Positions 24,518 to 32,496 are shown, numbered from the stretch's first letter. The stretch is 39,362 nucleotides of DNA from Candidatus Avanaerovorax faecigallinarum (GCA_019113145.1 DXHZ01000019.1:1-39362), one strand, 5' to 3'. Translations and numbers: made by a program. The notes: a model not told the origin generated them from the letters alone.

Positions 24518-26298
24518 TCCCGTACGCCCCCTTTCGTCCTGTCCTTAAGGCTGACCGCTATGCTGGCGTTCTGCCTTGTGTCGGCAGCCTTAAGAAACGC
24601 AAGCATTCCCCACGATGAAATCATACTGGTTCCTCCGTTGGATACGAACGGGAATGTCACTCCGGTGAGCGGAAACAGGTCTACCGAACCGAACACATTG
24701 AGTATAGTCTGGAACAAAAACATGGACATGGCTGAACAGGCTCCTATAGTGTAGAATGTAGATCTGCCAGCCCATATCGATTTTATGGCAAAAAGTGAAA
24801 GGGTTATTATGGATATCACGGCCATAAGAGCTATTATGAGACCCCATTCTTCTGTCAGAAATCCGAACACCAGATCTGTAGAAGCTGCGGGTATGCCCTT
24901 AAGCCATCCTTCTCCTGCGCCCACTCCGACAAGACCTCCGCTTGCCGCTGCAGACATGGTTCTGGTCTGCTGGTAACCGGTGGTTTCCGCGAATTCCCAT
25001 ACGTGCCCCCAGGCTGCAAATCTGTCGGCAACGTAGGATTTAAACTTCAGCACCAGAAGCCCTCCGACAAAAGCAACCCCCACTATCACGATGAGTTTAG
25101 TGAAATCTCCCGTTCTCAGGAATGATATAACCAGGAATGTTACGAAGAATATTATCGCCGTTCCGAAGTCTCCCATAAGGGCAAGGCAGCAGAAGCAGAA
25201 CCCGGCAAAGATCATGAATATGAGTGAATTCTTCTTCTCAAAGAGTTCATCCAGCGACGCTGCTCCGACCCATATAAACGCAAGCTTGACAATCTCTGAA
25301 GGCTGGAATGATATTCCTCCTATCATAATCCAGTTGGCGGCTCCGAACTTGGTTATTCCGAATATGAGATTAATTGCCAGAAGAAAAGCCGCTCCTGCAT
25401 ACATATATATCCTCAGTTTCTTTGCCGTCTGTATGTTTCGCAGAATCGTGCACATTGCCACGAATACACATATTCCCAGCAAAGCCGCAATAAACTGCTT
25501 CATAACCGATTCCGGATATGTGCTTGCGGTAACTGCCAGACTCAGGGTGGACAGGAAAAAGGCTATTGTCTCCATTTCAAAGCCTTTGCGCTTTAACGAC
25601 CTCATAGCGAAAACGTACACCCACATGGCGATGCAGAGACCGATAAGCCCTACTGTTATTCCGGAAGTATACTTCTCACCCAGCGCAATCTTAAGCTGCC
25701 CAGCCGTCATCAGCTGAAATATGGTTATGGCGATAAGCGATGTCCACGGTGACAGAAGTATGGTCTCTTTTTTCCTTATCTGAGTGTTGTTTCTCTTTTC
25801 TTCAAGACTTACAGGGAAAATGGTGCAGACCGAACTGCCTATGGAGATCTCGTCTCCGGGCTTTATCGTAACACTCTTCCTTCTCCTTATCTGCTCTCCG
25901 TTTATCTGTGTTCCGTTGCTGGAACCCAGATCGCTGTACAGCCAGTTTCCGTCTGCATCCCTTATAAGGGTTCCGTGATTTCTCGATACGCCGTCATCGT
26001 TTATCACTATGTCGCAGCTCTTTGAACGGCCTATTACGTTTTCCCAGTGAGTAACAGGATGGCTGATTATTCCGTCCACGTTAAAATACGCCCATACTTC
26101 CGACGGATTCCGTGAAAGAAGCAGGGACGCTATGGATTTTACCAATATAAAGAGAGCGAGAATGATGAAAATCCATCTCGCTGCCGCAGTGTACAGCAAA
26201 CCGCCGCTGTTTTCCATCTCACTTACAGCGGATATGCCGTCCGATATTTCGTTGAAAAATCCCTGTATGCTCTCCCATATCCCCTGCAAAGTATTCAT
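24514..26298 (-). CDS. FHA domain fused to an FtsW/RodA/SpoVE (SEDS) protein
   Basis: SEDS proteins polymerise lipid II glycan strands at the membrane. This 594-residue protein has an extra N-terminal module: a membrane segment at about 40-62, then an FHA domain at 88-161 with the phosphothreonine-binding signature GRS (90-92), SRNHG (105-109) and SSNGT (126-130). The SEDS part with about ten membrane helices starts near 182 and includes GAANWIMIGGISFQPSEIVKLAFI, GDFGTAIIFF and FPFVSNGGTSMISSW. Fusion to FHA implies control by Ser/Thr phosphorylation. The start has a GGAGG site. It is co-translated with the downstream class B PBP. Confidence 0.93.
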   Translation of the reverse strand: MNTLQGIWESIQGFFNEISDGISAVSEMENSGGLLYTAAARWIFIILALFILVKSIASLLLSRNPSEVWAYFNVDGIISHPVTHWENVIGRSKSCDIVINDDGVSRNHGTLIRDADGNWLYSDLGSSNGTQINGEQIRRRKSVTIKPGDEISIGSSVCTIFPVSLEEKRNNTQIRKKETILLSPWTSLIAITIFQLMTAGQLKIALGEKYTSGITVGLIGLCIAMWVYVFAMRSLKRKGFEMETIAFFLSTLSLAVTASTYPESVMKQFIAALLGICVFVAMCTILRNIQTAKKLRIYMYAGAAFLLAINLIFGITKFGAANWIMIGGISFQPSEIVKLAFIWVGAASLDELFEKKNSLIFMIFAGFCFCCLALMGDFGTAIIFFVTFLVISFLRTGDFTKLIVIVGVAFVGGLLVLKFKSYVADRFAAWGHVWEFAETTGYQQTRTMSAAASGGLVGVGAGEGWLKGIPAASTDLVFGFLTEEWGLIIALMAVISIITLSLFAIKSIWAGRSTFYTIGACSAMSMFLFQTILNVFGSVDLFPLTGVTFPFVSNGGTSMISSWGMLAFLKAADTRQNASIAVSLKDRTKGGVRE

Positions 26299-26328
26299 TG
26301 TGCCTCCTGCAAACGTCTAAGATATCTA

Positions 26329-26357
26329 ATTCTAACACATAAAAAGCTATATGTAAA
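26329..26357 (-). promoter_or_regulatory. Promoter of the FHA-SEDS/PBP operon
   Basis: Minus-strand TTTACA (26352-26357), 17-bp spacer and TAGAAT (26329-26334), each one base from consensus. The -35 lies within the last codons of the upstream SDR gene and the leader is about 25 nt. Confidence 0.6.
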
Positions 26358-27072
26358 ATCCTCCGTTTACGCCGAGAACCTGTCCCGTAATAAACGATGC
26401 CCCTTCCGATGCCATAAAATATACGGCTTCAGCAACTTCATCAGGTTTTCCTATTCTGCCCAGAGGCGTCTCTTCCTTCAGCGCATTCATATCTTCCACG
26501 GAATACTTACTGTTCATGTCCGTATCTATAACGCCGGGACACACGCTGTTAACCCGGATTCCCGACGGACCCAGTTCTTTGGCAAGACTCATGACGAAAG
26601 CGTTCACTGCTCCCTTTGACGCCGAATATACCGACTCGCACGAGGCGCCCGTCTGCCCCCACACAGACGACAAAGCTACTATCGCACCTTCGCCGGCACT
26701 TATCATGGCAGGAACGACCGCCCTGACCGCGTTTATTACGCCTCCCAGGTTCACTTCCATCGTTCTTTTCATCTCATCGCGGCTGAAATCCGAAACAAGA
26801 CCGTCCGAAGATATTCCGGCCGCACACACGAGAACGTCAAATGCTCTGACCCCGAAATACACGGCAGCGTCTTTCGCAGCCGCCGCAACCTGGTTTTCCT
26901 CAGCCACGTCGCACCTGAGGGCCAGAGCTCCGTTTTCCTTTGCAGTTTTTTTCGCCGCTTCGTCATCTCTTTCATAGAGGAAGGCAACATTGCATCCTCC
27001 GGATGCGAATTTTTTCACACAGGCGGCGCCTATACCTCTGGATCCGCCTGTAATCAGTACCGTCTTCTTCAT
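26347..27072 (-). CDS. Short-chain dehydrogenase/reductase (FabG-like)
   Basis: NAD(P)-dependent SDR oxidoreductase of 241 residues from the ATG at 27072, chosen because GGAGGGAAA precedes it directly. Cofactor motif TGGSRGIG (8-15), NNAG-equivalent CAAG (83-86), catalytic Ser (about 136), Tyr149 and Lys153 (YSASK), then PGVIDTDMN and the C-terminal GQVLGVNGGFYI typical of FabG. It may be 3-oxoacyl-ACP reductase, but no other fatty-acid gene is present and SDRs of this size serve many substrates. It lies 24 nt after gapA, probably in one transcript. The CAAG variant of the NNAG motif is slightly unusual. Confidence 0.85.
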   Translation of the reverse strand: MKKTVLITGGSRGIGAACVKKFASGGCNVAFLYERDDEAAKKTAKENGALALRCDVAEENQVAAAAKDAAVYFGVRAFDVLVCAAGISSDGLVSDFSRDEMKRTMEVNLGGVINAVRAVVPAMISAGEGAIVALSSVWGQTGASCESVYSASKGAVNAFVMSLAKELGPSGIRVNSVCPGVIDTDMNSKYSVEDMNALKEETPLGRIGKPDEVAEAVYFMASEGASFITGQVLGVNGGFYI

Positions 27073-27096
27073 TTTCCCTCCGGAACACACTTCCCG

Positions 27097-28113
27097 TTAA
27101 AGAAGCGTTCCCATGTACTTTAACGTTCTTATCATCTGGCAGGTGTAGCTCATTTCATTGTCGTACCATGCAACTACCCTGACCTCGTATATCTTCGTAC
27201 CGCACCTCTGTGCAAGAGTCTGGGTGGCGTCAAAGAGGGAGCCGTAGCTCATTCCTATTATGTCGCTTGAAACCAGCTCCTCCTCGGTATAGCCGAAGGA
27301 CTCGTTTGCAGCTTTTTTCATAGCCGCGTTTATTCCCTCCACCGATACGGTCTCCGTGTCGTCTTTAAGGGTCGCATCCAGTATGGTTATGGAGCCGCTG
27401 GGAACGGGAACGCGCTGAGCCGAGCCTATGAGTTTTCCGTCAAGCTCCGGTATTACAAGTCCGATAGCCTTGGCAGCGCCGGTGCTGTTAGGCACGATGT
27501 TTATCGCACCCGCTCTCGCCCTTCTGAAATCGTTTTTTCTGTGCGGTCCGTCCAGAATCATCTGGTCTCCCGTGTATGCGTGGATGGTTGTCATAAAGCC
27601 CGTCCTCAGCTCTCTGTAATCGTTGAGAGCCTTCGCCATCGGAGCCAGGCAGTTAGTGGTGCAGCTGGCGGCGGAAACAACATTATCCTCTTTCTTCAGA
27701 GTCTCGTGGTTTACCCCGTAAACTATGGTCGGAAGGTCGTTTCCTGCAGGGGCGGAAATGAGCACCTTCTTTGCTCCGGCCTTAAGGTGAACGGCCGCCT
27801 TGTCCTTTCCTGCAAATCTTCCGGTGCATTCGAGCACTATGTCTACGCCCAGATCGCCCCACGGCAGCTTCCCGGGATCAGGTTCTGCGAAAACCTTTAC
27901 CTTCCTGCCGTCCACCGTTATGAAGCTTCCTCCCGCCTTGACCTCGTGGTCGAACCTTCCCTGTACGCTGTCGTACTTCAGAAGGTGGGCAAGCATTTCG
28001 GGCTTCGCCAGATCGTTAATGGCAACAACCTCTATATCCGGGTCCGTGAAAACCCTTCTGAATGTCATTCTTCCTATTCTTCCAAAACCGTTAATAGCTA
28101 TCTTAATACTCAT
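27097..28113 (-). CDS. gapA: Glyceraldehyde-3-phosphate dehydrogenase, type I
   Basis: Glycolytic enzyme that oxidises glyceraldehyde-3-phosphate with NAD and phosphate. From the ATG at 28113 (ribosome binding site GGAGG 9 nt upstream) it has 338 residues, the family norm; an in-frame upstream ATG at 28158 has no such site and overlaps the promoter. Visible are the NAD fold [10 protein letters not shown], Asp34 in INDL, which favours NAD over NADP, the active site [13 protein letters not shown] with Cys151, and the substrate loop [16 protein letters not shown]. The C-terminal [16 protein letters not shown] is conserved. It stands apart from other glycolytic genes and is followed by an SDR gene. 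Confidence 0.97.
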   Translation of the reverse strand: MSIKIAINGFGRIGRMTFRRVFTDPDIEVVAINDLAKPEMLAHLLKYDSVQGRFDHEVKAGGSFITVDGRKVKVFAEPDPGKLPWGDLGVDIVLECTGRFAGKDKAAVHLKAGAKKVLISAPAGNDLPTIVYGVNHETLKKEDNVVSAASCTTNCLAPMAKALNDYRELRTGFMTTIHAYTGDQMILDGPHRKNDFRRARAGAINIVPNSTGAAKAIGLVIPELDGKLIGSAQRVPVPSGSITILDATLKDDTETVSVEGINAAMKKAANESFGYTEEELVSSDIIGMSYGSLFDATQTLAQRCGTKIYEVRVVAWYDNEMSYTCQMIRTLKYMGTLL

Positions 28114-28156
28114 ATCCTGAACCTCCTTCGGATTTTTCTCGTGTTTACTGGTATTC

Positions 28157-28191
28157 ATAATATCACTGCATCACCCAAAGTCAAGGTTGAC
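28157..28191 (-). promoter_or_regulatory. gapA promoter overlapped by a GTCAA-TTGAC palindrome
   Basis: Minus-strand TTGACT (28179-28184), 16-bp spacer, TATTAT (28157-28162) preceded by TGA, an extended -10. A perfect 12-bp palindrome GTCAACCTTGAC (28180-28191) overlaps the -35. It is a possible operator. The same TTGAC core recurs in the array upstream of ftsZ. Confidence 0.65.
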
Positions 28192-28225
28192 GCGGCAATT
28201 TCACATTTCTATTATACCCCCTTAA

Positions 28226-28260
28226 CAGAAAAAAACGTCGAAAATTTTACATTCGACGTT
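28226..28260 (-). terminator. Intrinsic terminator overlapping the end of the LytTR gene
   Basis: Minus-strand stem AACGTCGAA (28252-28260) / TTCGACGTT (28234-28242), 9-nt loop, followed by TTTTTCTG. The stop codon of the LytTR gene lies in the loop, so the 5' arm encodes the last residues. Confidence 0.9.
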
Positions 28261-28588
28261 CATTGTTTTTCAGATAGCAGAAATACCGCTGTTTCGTTCT
28301 GACGAAATTTTCTCTCCCCAGAGAATAGGACGTCCCGTTTTCAAAATACATCTGCTGATTATCCATGCATGAAATCTTGCCAAGATTGACGTAGCATCCT
28401 TTCAGACAGGGGTAGAATCTTTCATCCAGAAGCTCTGCTATACTATCCAGTTTCTCATAGAAAATGAACTCTCCGCTGTCCGTCATGACACGGAGTTTCC
28501 TGCCCTCCCGTGCAAGATACACGATTTCCTCAAGGGGAACCTTCCTCACGCTTCCCCGAACTGCCACGGTTATGTACCTGTTCCTCAT
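28247..28588 (-). CDS. Stand-alone LytTR DNA-binding protein
   Basis: The 113 residues are essentially one LytTR domain: MRNRYITVAVRGSVRKVPLEEIVYLAREGRKLRVMTDSGEFIFYEKLDSIAELLDERFYPCLKGCYVNLGKISCMDNQQMYFENGTSYSLGRENFVRTKQRYFCYL. It lacks the receiver domain of AgrA/LytR response regulators, and no kinase or peptide gene is adjacent, so the signal is unknown. LytTR-only regulators in Firmicutes often pair with small membrane inhibitors, but none is visible here. A GGGAGAGG sequence lies 17-24 nt upstream of the chosen ATG. The gene has its own terminator and a palindrome in its leader, consistent with monocistronic, possibly autoregulated expression. Confidence 0.87.
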   Translation of the reverse strand: MRNRYITVAVRGSVRKVPLEEIVYLAREGRKLRVMTDSGEFIFYEKLDSIAELLDERFYPCLKGCYVNLGKISCMDNQQMYFENGTSYSLGRENFVRTKQRYFCYLKNNERRM

Positions 28589-28620
28589 ATTCCATACCTT
28601 TTCCTCTCCCTTATTCTCAA

Positions 28621-28637
28621 TATTGTTTCAAACAATA
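28621..28637. promoter_or_regulatory. 17-bp perfect palindrome upstream of the LytTR gene
   Basis: TATTGTTTCAAACAATA is symmetric about a single central base and lies 33 nt before the LytTR ATG, just downstream of a possible -10 (TATAGT, minus strand, near 28644-28650). It may be an operator. It differs from known paired direct-repeat LytTR sites. Confidence 0.5.
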
Positions 28638-28796
28638 AACCTACTATATCATGGCGTTCCTTAAGACGACAGCTAAAAAACTGTACCGAATGTCCCGATT
28701 TCAGTCAACATGCCTGCATCCTCGTCAAAGTGACGGTCTCGTATCATACTGCAAAGGTGCCTTACATATCTGCTCACATCCCTGAAAGCAACAAAA

Positions 28797-28836
28797 AACC
28801 GGTCTTTCTCAAGGCTTTTACGCCGTAAGACCGGTT
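28797..28836 (-). terminator. Intrinsic terminator after gmk-rpoZ
   Basis: Minus-strand 10-bp stem AACCGGTCTT (28827-28836) / AAGACCGGTT (28797-28806), 20-nt loop, followed by TTTTTG. On the plus strand it is followed by GTTTTCTTATTT, so it may also work in the other direction. It lies 28 nt after rpoZ. The 28640-28795 stretch between it and the LytTR leader holds no recognisable feature. Confidence 0.88.
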
Positions 28837-28863
28837 GTTTTCTTATTTAAATGCGGGCAGCCT

Positions 28864-29061
28864 TCAGCTCTCTCTTCTATAAGTGATGAGATCCTCAGCA
28901 ATCTCAGCGGCAGCAATGGACACCGGTTTATTCACCATGTAGTCCTGTGCAAGAATCGGCTTGCCTTCGATAATGTCCCTCGCGCGCTTTGCAGCCATTA
29001 TCACAATGGTGTATCTGCTGTCCGCTTTCTTTCTGATCTCGTTTATAGATGGATATAACAT
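28864..29061 (-). CDS. rpoZ: RNA polymerase omega subunit
   Basis: Small subunit that helps assemble and stabilise core RNA polymerase. The 65 residues match the family: MLYPSINEIRKKADSRYTIVIMAAKRARDI, then KPVSIAAAEIAEDLI. The conserved SRYTxVxxAAKRAR segment is present. The ATG overlaps the gmk stop by 1 nt (TAATG) behind a strong GAGGAGG site. Its place after gmk is the standard Firmicutes order; the usual next gene, coaBC, is absent and a terminator follows instead. Confidence 0.95.
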   Translation of the reverse strand: MLYPSINEIRKKADSRYTIVIMAAKRARDIIEGKPILAQDYMVNKPVSIAAAEIAEDLITYRRES

Positions 29062-29696
29062 TACAATTCCTCCTCATATTTCTCAATCAGGGCGGAAACG
29101 TCCTCTGTGACTCTCGAATGCTCCGCCGTAATAATGGATTTCACTCTGGATACCGCTTCTTCAAGTACTCCGTTTACCACACAGTAATCGTACTTATCGA
29201 TATAGGAGATTTCGGAAAGTGTCTTGGAAAGTCTCAGGTTTATGGCATCTTCGGTCTCGGTGCCTCTTCCCGTTATACGCTTCCTCAGCTCCGCCATAGA
29301 CGGTGGAAGTATGAAAATAAATATTCCGTCGGGGTAGTTTTCCTTAACCTTCATCGCCCCCTGAATATCAATTTCCAGAATCACGTCAATTCCCTCTCTG
29401 AGCCTGTCTATAACCGGCTCCTTAGGGGTTCCGTAGTAATTCTCGTACACCTCGGCATACTCCAGAAATCCTCCGGCTCTCACCTTTTCGATAAATGTCT
29501 CCCTGTCGGTGAAAAAATAACTTACTCCTTCGATTTCTCCGTTTCTCGGCGCTCTCGTGGTCATCGACACGGAAAGCTCTATGTCAGCCTCCTCGAGCAG
29601 CCTCTTGCAGATGGTTCCTTTTCCTGCTCCGGAAGGCCCCGAAATCACGAAAAGCTTGCCGGGATGATTCGGATTCAGGTCGTATTTCCTTTCCAT
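29061..29696 (-). CDS. gmk: Guanylate kinase
   Basis: Phosphorylates GMP to GDP with ATP, essential for GTP supply. The 211 residues have the P-loop SGPSGAGKGTICKRLL (about 19-34), the GMP-binding segment SVSMTTRAPRNGEIEGVSYFFTDRETF, and VILEIDIQGAMKVKENYPDGIFIFILPPS. Length and motifs are typical. CAGGAG precedes the ATG. Transcription probably starts from a strong promoter just upstream (29729-29757). It is co-translated with rpoZ. The remA gene that often separates yicC from gmk in Firmicutes is missing. Confidence 0.97.
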   Translation of the reverse strand: MERKYDLNPNHPGKLFVISGPSGAGKGTICKRLLEEADIELSVSMTTRAPRNGEIEGVSYFFTDRETFIEKVRAGGFLEYAEVYENYYGTPKEPVIDRLREGIDVILEIDIQGAMKVKENYPDGIFIFILPPSMAELRKRITGRGTETEDAINLRLSKTLSEISYIDKYDYCVVNGVLEEAVSRVKSIITAEHSRVTEDVSALIEKYEEEL

Positions 29697-29728
29697 AAAA
29701 ACTCCTGTCTTTTACTCGGTAAGTATGA

Positions 29729-29757
29729 ATTATATCACCTTTAGGGTGCCTTTTCAA
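29729..29757 (-). promoter_or_regulatory. gmk-rpoZ promoter with a palindrome in the spacer
   Basis: Minus-strand TTGAAA (29752-29757), 17-bp spacer and perfect TATAAT (29729-29734) with the extended TGA before it. The spacer contains CACCCTAAAGGTG, a 4-bp-arm dyad similar to CACCTTTAAGGTG in the gin leader. The promoter begins 2 nt past the yicC stop. Confidence 0.8.
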
Positions 29758-29759
29758 GT

Positions 29760-30644
29760 CTACTCTATGTTCTGAACCTGTTCTCTTATCTTCTCTACTT
29801 CAGCTTTCACCATAAGCATGAGATTGGTCACTTCGATATCGTTAGCCTTGGAGCCTATGGTGTTGGCCTCCCTGTTCATCTCCTGAACCAGAAAATCCAG
29901 CTTTTTACCCTCAGGGCCCGACGCTCTTTCTATTATGTCCGCCATCTGATCAAGGTGGCTTCTCAGCCTCGTAAGTTCCTCCGCTATACTGCATTTATCC
30001 GCAAAAATCGCAGCTTCCGTCAGTATTCTTTCCTCAGGAACCTCAATGCTGCTTCCTATAAGCTCGCTTATTCTCTCCCTTAATTTTTCCATGTATATGG
30101 CCGGAACCTTTTCGGCACGCTCCTCGATTTTATCGGCGAGCTCTCTTACCGTCTTTCCACGTCCGAGAAGGTCGGCAGCCAGTTTCCCGCCTTCCGTCTC
30201 ACGCATTGCCGTCATGTTGTCAACGGCCTCTCTCACGGGAATCAGCACGGCTTCCGTGATTTCCGCCTCGTCCTCCACATCCGGCACAGACTTCAGAACG
30301 TCAGGCAGGGACGCCAGATATTCAAGGGAGATATCTCCGCTGACGTTGAATTCCTTGGAAAGAAGCACAAGGTTATCGTAATACTGCCGGGCAACCATGG
30401 TATTCAGCCTTACTTCGGCGTCGCTTTCGGTTATATTTTCAACCATCACCGACACCTCTATCTTTCCTCGCTTTATCTTCTCTTTCACCGCATTCTTAAT
30501 CTTATCCTCGGCAAAGGAGTATCTTCTCGGCATTCTTACCGATATATCGCAGTATCTGTGATTTACGCCCCTTATTTCTACGGTAATGTTTCTCTTTCCG
30601 TCATCTCTCTCGGCTCTTCCGAATCCCGTCATGCTTCTGATCAT
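29760..30644 (-). CDS. yicC: YicC/YloC-family endoribonuclease-like protein
   Basis: YicC-family proteins are conserved RNases or RNase adaptors; in E. coli YicC promotes decay of the RyhB small RNA. The 294 residues from the ATG at 30644 start with the hallmark MIRSMTGFGRAE and continue EIRGVNHRYCDISVRMPR; the C-terminal DUF1732 part includes EMNREANTIGSKANDIEVTNLMLMVKAEVEKIREQVQNIE. This start has AGGAG upstream and the family N-terminus; a longer frame from 30701 would include the promoter. It precedes gmk-rpoZ and is divergent from rqcH. Confidence 0.93.
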   Translation of the reverse strand: MIRSMTGFGRAERDDGKRNITVEIRGVNHRYCDISVRMPRRYSFAEDKIKNAVKEKIKRGKIEVSVMVENITESDAEVRLNTMVARQYYDNLVLLSKEFNVSGDISLEYLASLPDVLKSVPDVEDEAEITEAVLIPVREAVDNMTAMRETEGGKLAADLLGRGKTVRELADKIEERAEKVPAIYMEKLRERISELIGSSIEVPEERILTEAAIFADKCSIAEELTRLRSHLDQMADIIERASGPEGKKLDFLVQEMNREANTIGSKANDIEVTNLMLMVKAEVEKIREQVQNIE

Positions 30645-30682
30645 CAGCGGTCTCCTTTCCTTTTCAGAAATGTTATACAGGT

Positions 30683-30734
30683 ATTTTACCACATCCCGCA
30701 CTCATTGACAAATTCGGCGTTTTATAGGAAAATA
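30683..30734. promoter_or_regulatory. Overlapping divergent promoters of yicC and rqcH
   Basis: For yicC (minus): TTGTCA (30706-30711), 17-bp spacer, TAAAAT (30683-30688) with TG before it. For rqcH (plus): TTGACA (30705-30710) with a weaker -10 such as AAATAT (30729-30734) 18 bp on. The two -35 boxes share the same bases, so the promoters cannot be occupied at once. Confidence 0.6.
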
Positions 30735-30774
30735 TCATTGTTTTGCAGATTATGATGAATACGGGGGTTAGGAA

Positions 30775-32460
30775 ATGGCATTTGATGCAGTTATGACGAG
30801 AGCAGTGACCCGGGAACTGAGGGAAAATCTTCTCCTTGGAAAGATAGAAAAGGTATACCAGCCGGAAAGCGACGAGCTGGTATTTAACATACACACCAGG
30901 AACGGCAACCTCATTCTGTTTTCTTCGGTAAGCAGCCAGAACCCGAGATTATGCCTGACGTCCGACCGTCCCGATAACCCTCCCGCACCGCTGCCCTTCT
31001 GCATGCTCCTGCGGAAGCATCTGCAGGGAGGACGTATCGTTTCGATCGATCAGAAGGATGCGGAGAGAATCATAGAAATATCTCTTGAAACCCTTAATGA
31101 ACTGGGATTTACTGTGTCAAAGAAACTCATATTTGAAATCATGGGCAAGCACAGCAATGTGATTCTGGTGGATATGACGACGGGAAAAATAATCGACAGC
31201 ATAAAGCGCATATCCATCGACGCAAGCCGTGTAAGACAGATTCTTCCCGGTAAAATCTATGTATATCCGCCTTCACAGGATAAAATCCCGTATGACAGAA
31301 TTTCCGAAGAAGAACTTGCCTCATGCGATGGGGATAAAAGAGTCATCCTGTCAAAAGTTGGCGGCATTTCCCCGGCGGCTGCACAGGAGCTTGCGGAAAT
31401 ACCTCCCCACGAGAGAAAAAATTGGCTCGACAGGGTGATATCCGACATAGATTCAGGCCGTGCGGTGTTCAGAATATATTCCGACTCCGAGGGTCATCCC
31501 GGAGATTTTTATGCGGCCGATCTTAAAGACTTTGAAGACTGCTGCGTCCGTACAGATTACCCGTCGGCAAGCAGCTGCATATGTGCGTTCTTTGACAGAA
31601 GAGATTCGTCAAACAGGACGAAGCAGCGGGCAAGGTCCGCAGTGAAGACCGTGTCCTCCCATCTTGAAAAGCTGAATCTGAAGAAGCAGAGACTTTCCGA
31701 GGATCTCCTCAAGGCCGAAAACTCAGACAATCTCAGGATTTTCGGCGAGCTGTTAAACGCCAATATACACGCCGTTCCCCCCGGAGCGGACTCTGTGACC
31801 GTCTTTAACTACTACGATGGAAGCGAAGTGAAAATTCCCCTGGACGCCAGATATTCCGCTGCAAAAAATGCACAGCTTTACTTTAAGCGATACGGTAAAT
31901 CCAAGACCGCAGTAAAAGAAAAAACACTGCAGCTTAAGGAAACAGAAGGTGAAATTCTCTACCTTGAATCGGTGCTTACATACCTCGAAAATGCTGAAAA
32001 TGAAAGTGAAATTGAAAGCATAAGAAACGAACTCATAGAAACCGGCTACGTCAGGAGACGCAAATCCGGATTTAAAGAAAAGAAGTTCAAAGCTTCTCCC
32101 GTTAAATATCACACTTCTTCCGGCCTTGAAATCCTTGTCGGAAAAAACAACAGGGAGAATGACATTCTTACAACTAAGACAGCATCTAAGAAGGATATAT
32201 GGCTTCACACGAAAGATATCCCCGGATCACATGTTATCCTCCGTACAGACGGAACTCAGCCGTCGGCAGCAGATATATATGAAGCGGCGTCAGTGGCGGC
32301 ATATCACAGCAAAGCCAGATCATCGGAAAATGTACCTGTAGATTACGTTCCCGTCAGAAATGTGAAAAAACCTGCCGGTGCGAAACCGGGAATGGTCATA
32401 TTCACCGGGAACAGAACCGTGTGGGTCAACCCGAAGCTTCCGGAAAATATAAACAAATAA
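30775..32460 (+). CDS. rqcH: RqcH / NFACT-family ribosome quality control protein
   Basis: RqcH binds stalled 50S subunits and adds C-terminal alanine tails that mark nascent chains for degradation. The 561 residues match NFACT architecture: N-terminal NFACT-N (MAFDAVMTRAVTRELRENLLLGKIEKVYQPESDELVF, PFCMLLRKHLQGGRI, IFEIMGKHSNVILVD), helix-hairpin-helix (KVGGISPAAAQELAEIP), a coiled-coil middle (about 300-420) and C-terminal NFACT-R (SSGLEILVGKNNRENDILTTKTASKKDIWLHTKDIPGSHVILR). An AGGAAATGG context sits at the start. It is the only large plus-strand gene and ends in a clear terminator. Older annotations call it a fibronectin-binding protein. Confidence 0.95.
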   Translation: MAFDAVMTRAVTRELRENLLLGKIEKVYQPESDELVFNIHTRNGNLILFSSVSSQNPRLCLTSDRPDNPPAPLPFCMLLRKHLQGGRIVSIDQKDAERIIEISLETLNELGFTVSKKLIFEIMGKHSNVILVDMTTGKIIDSIKRISIDASRVRQILPGKIYVYPPSQDKIPYDRISEEELASCDGDKRVILSKVGGISPAAAQELAEIPPHERKNWLDRVISDIDSGRAVFRIYSDSEGHPGDFYAADLKDFEDCCVRTDYPSASSCICAFFDRRDSSNRTKQRARSAVKTVSSHLEKLNLKKQRLSEDLLKAENSDNLRIFGELLNANIHAVPPGADSVTVFNYYDGSEVKIPLDARYSAAKNAQLYFKRYGKSKTAVKEKTLQLKETEGEILYLESVLTYLENAENESEIESIRNELIETGYVRRRKSGFKEKKFKASPVKYHTSSGLEILVGKNNRENDILTTKTASKKDIWLHTKDIPGSHVILRTDGTQPSAADIYEAASVAAYHSKARSSENVPVDYVPVRNVKKPAGAKPGMVIFTGNRTVWVNPKLPENINK

Positions 32461-32487
32461 GAGGACCTGTGCCGGTCCTCTTTTTTA
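32459..32487 (+). terminator. Intrinsic terminator of rqcH
   Basis: GAGGACC (32461-32467) / GGTCCTC (32474-32480), extendable with AA/TT pairs, 6-nt loop, then TTTTTT. It begins at the rqcH stop. Plus-strand AA before the stem gives only a weak T-run on the minus strand, so it may partly end the convergent relQ transcript as well. Confidence 0.93.
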
Positions 32488-32496
32488 TGAGTCTTT

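Noticed and set aside
28140..28240. CggR-type operator upstream of gapA
   Set aside because: The known CggR repeats (CGGGAC and TGTC blocks) are not present; only a short GTCAA-TTGAC palindrome is seen.
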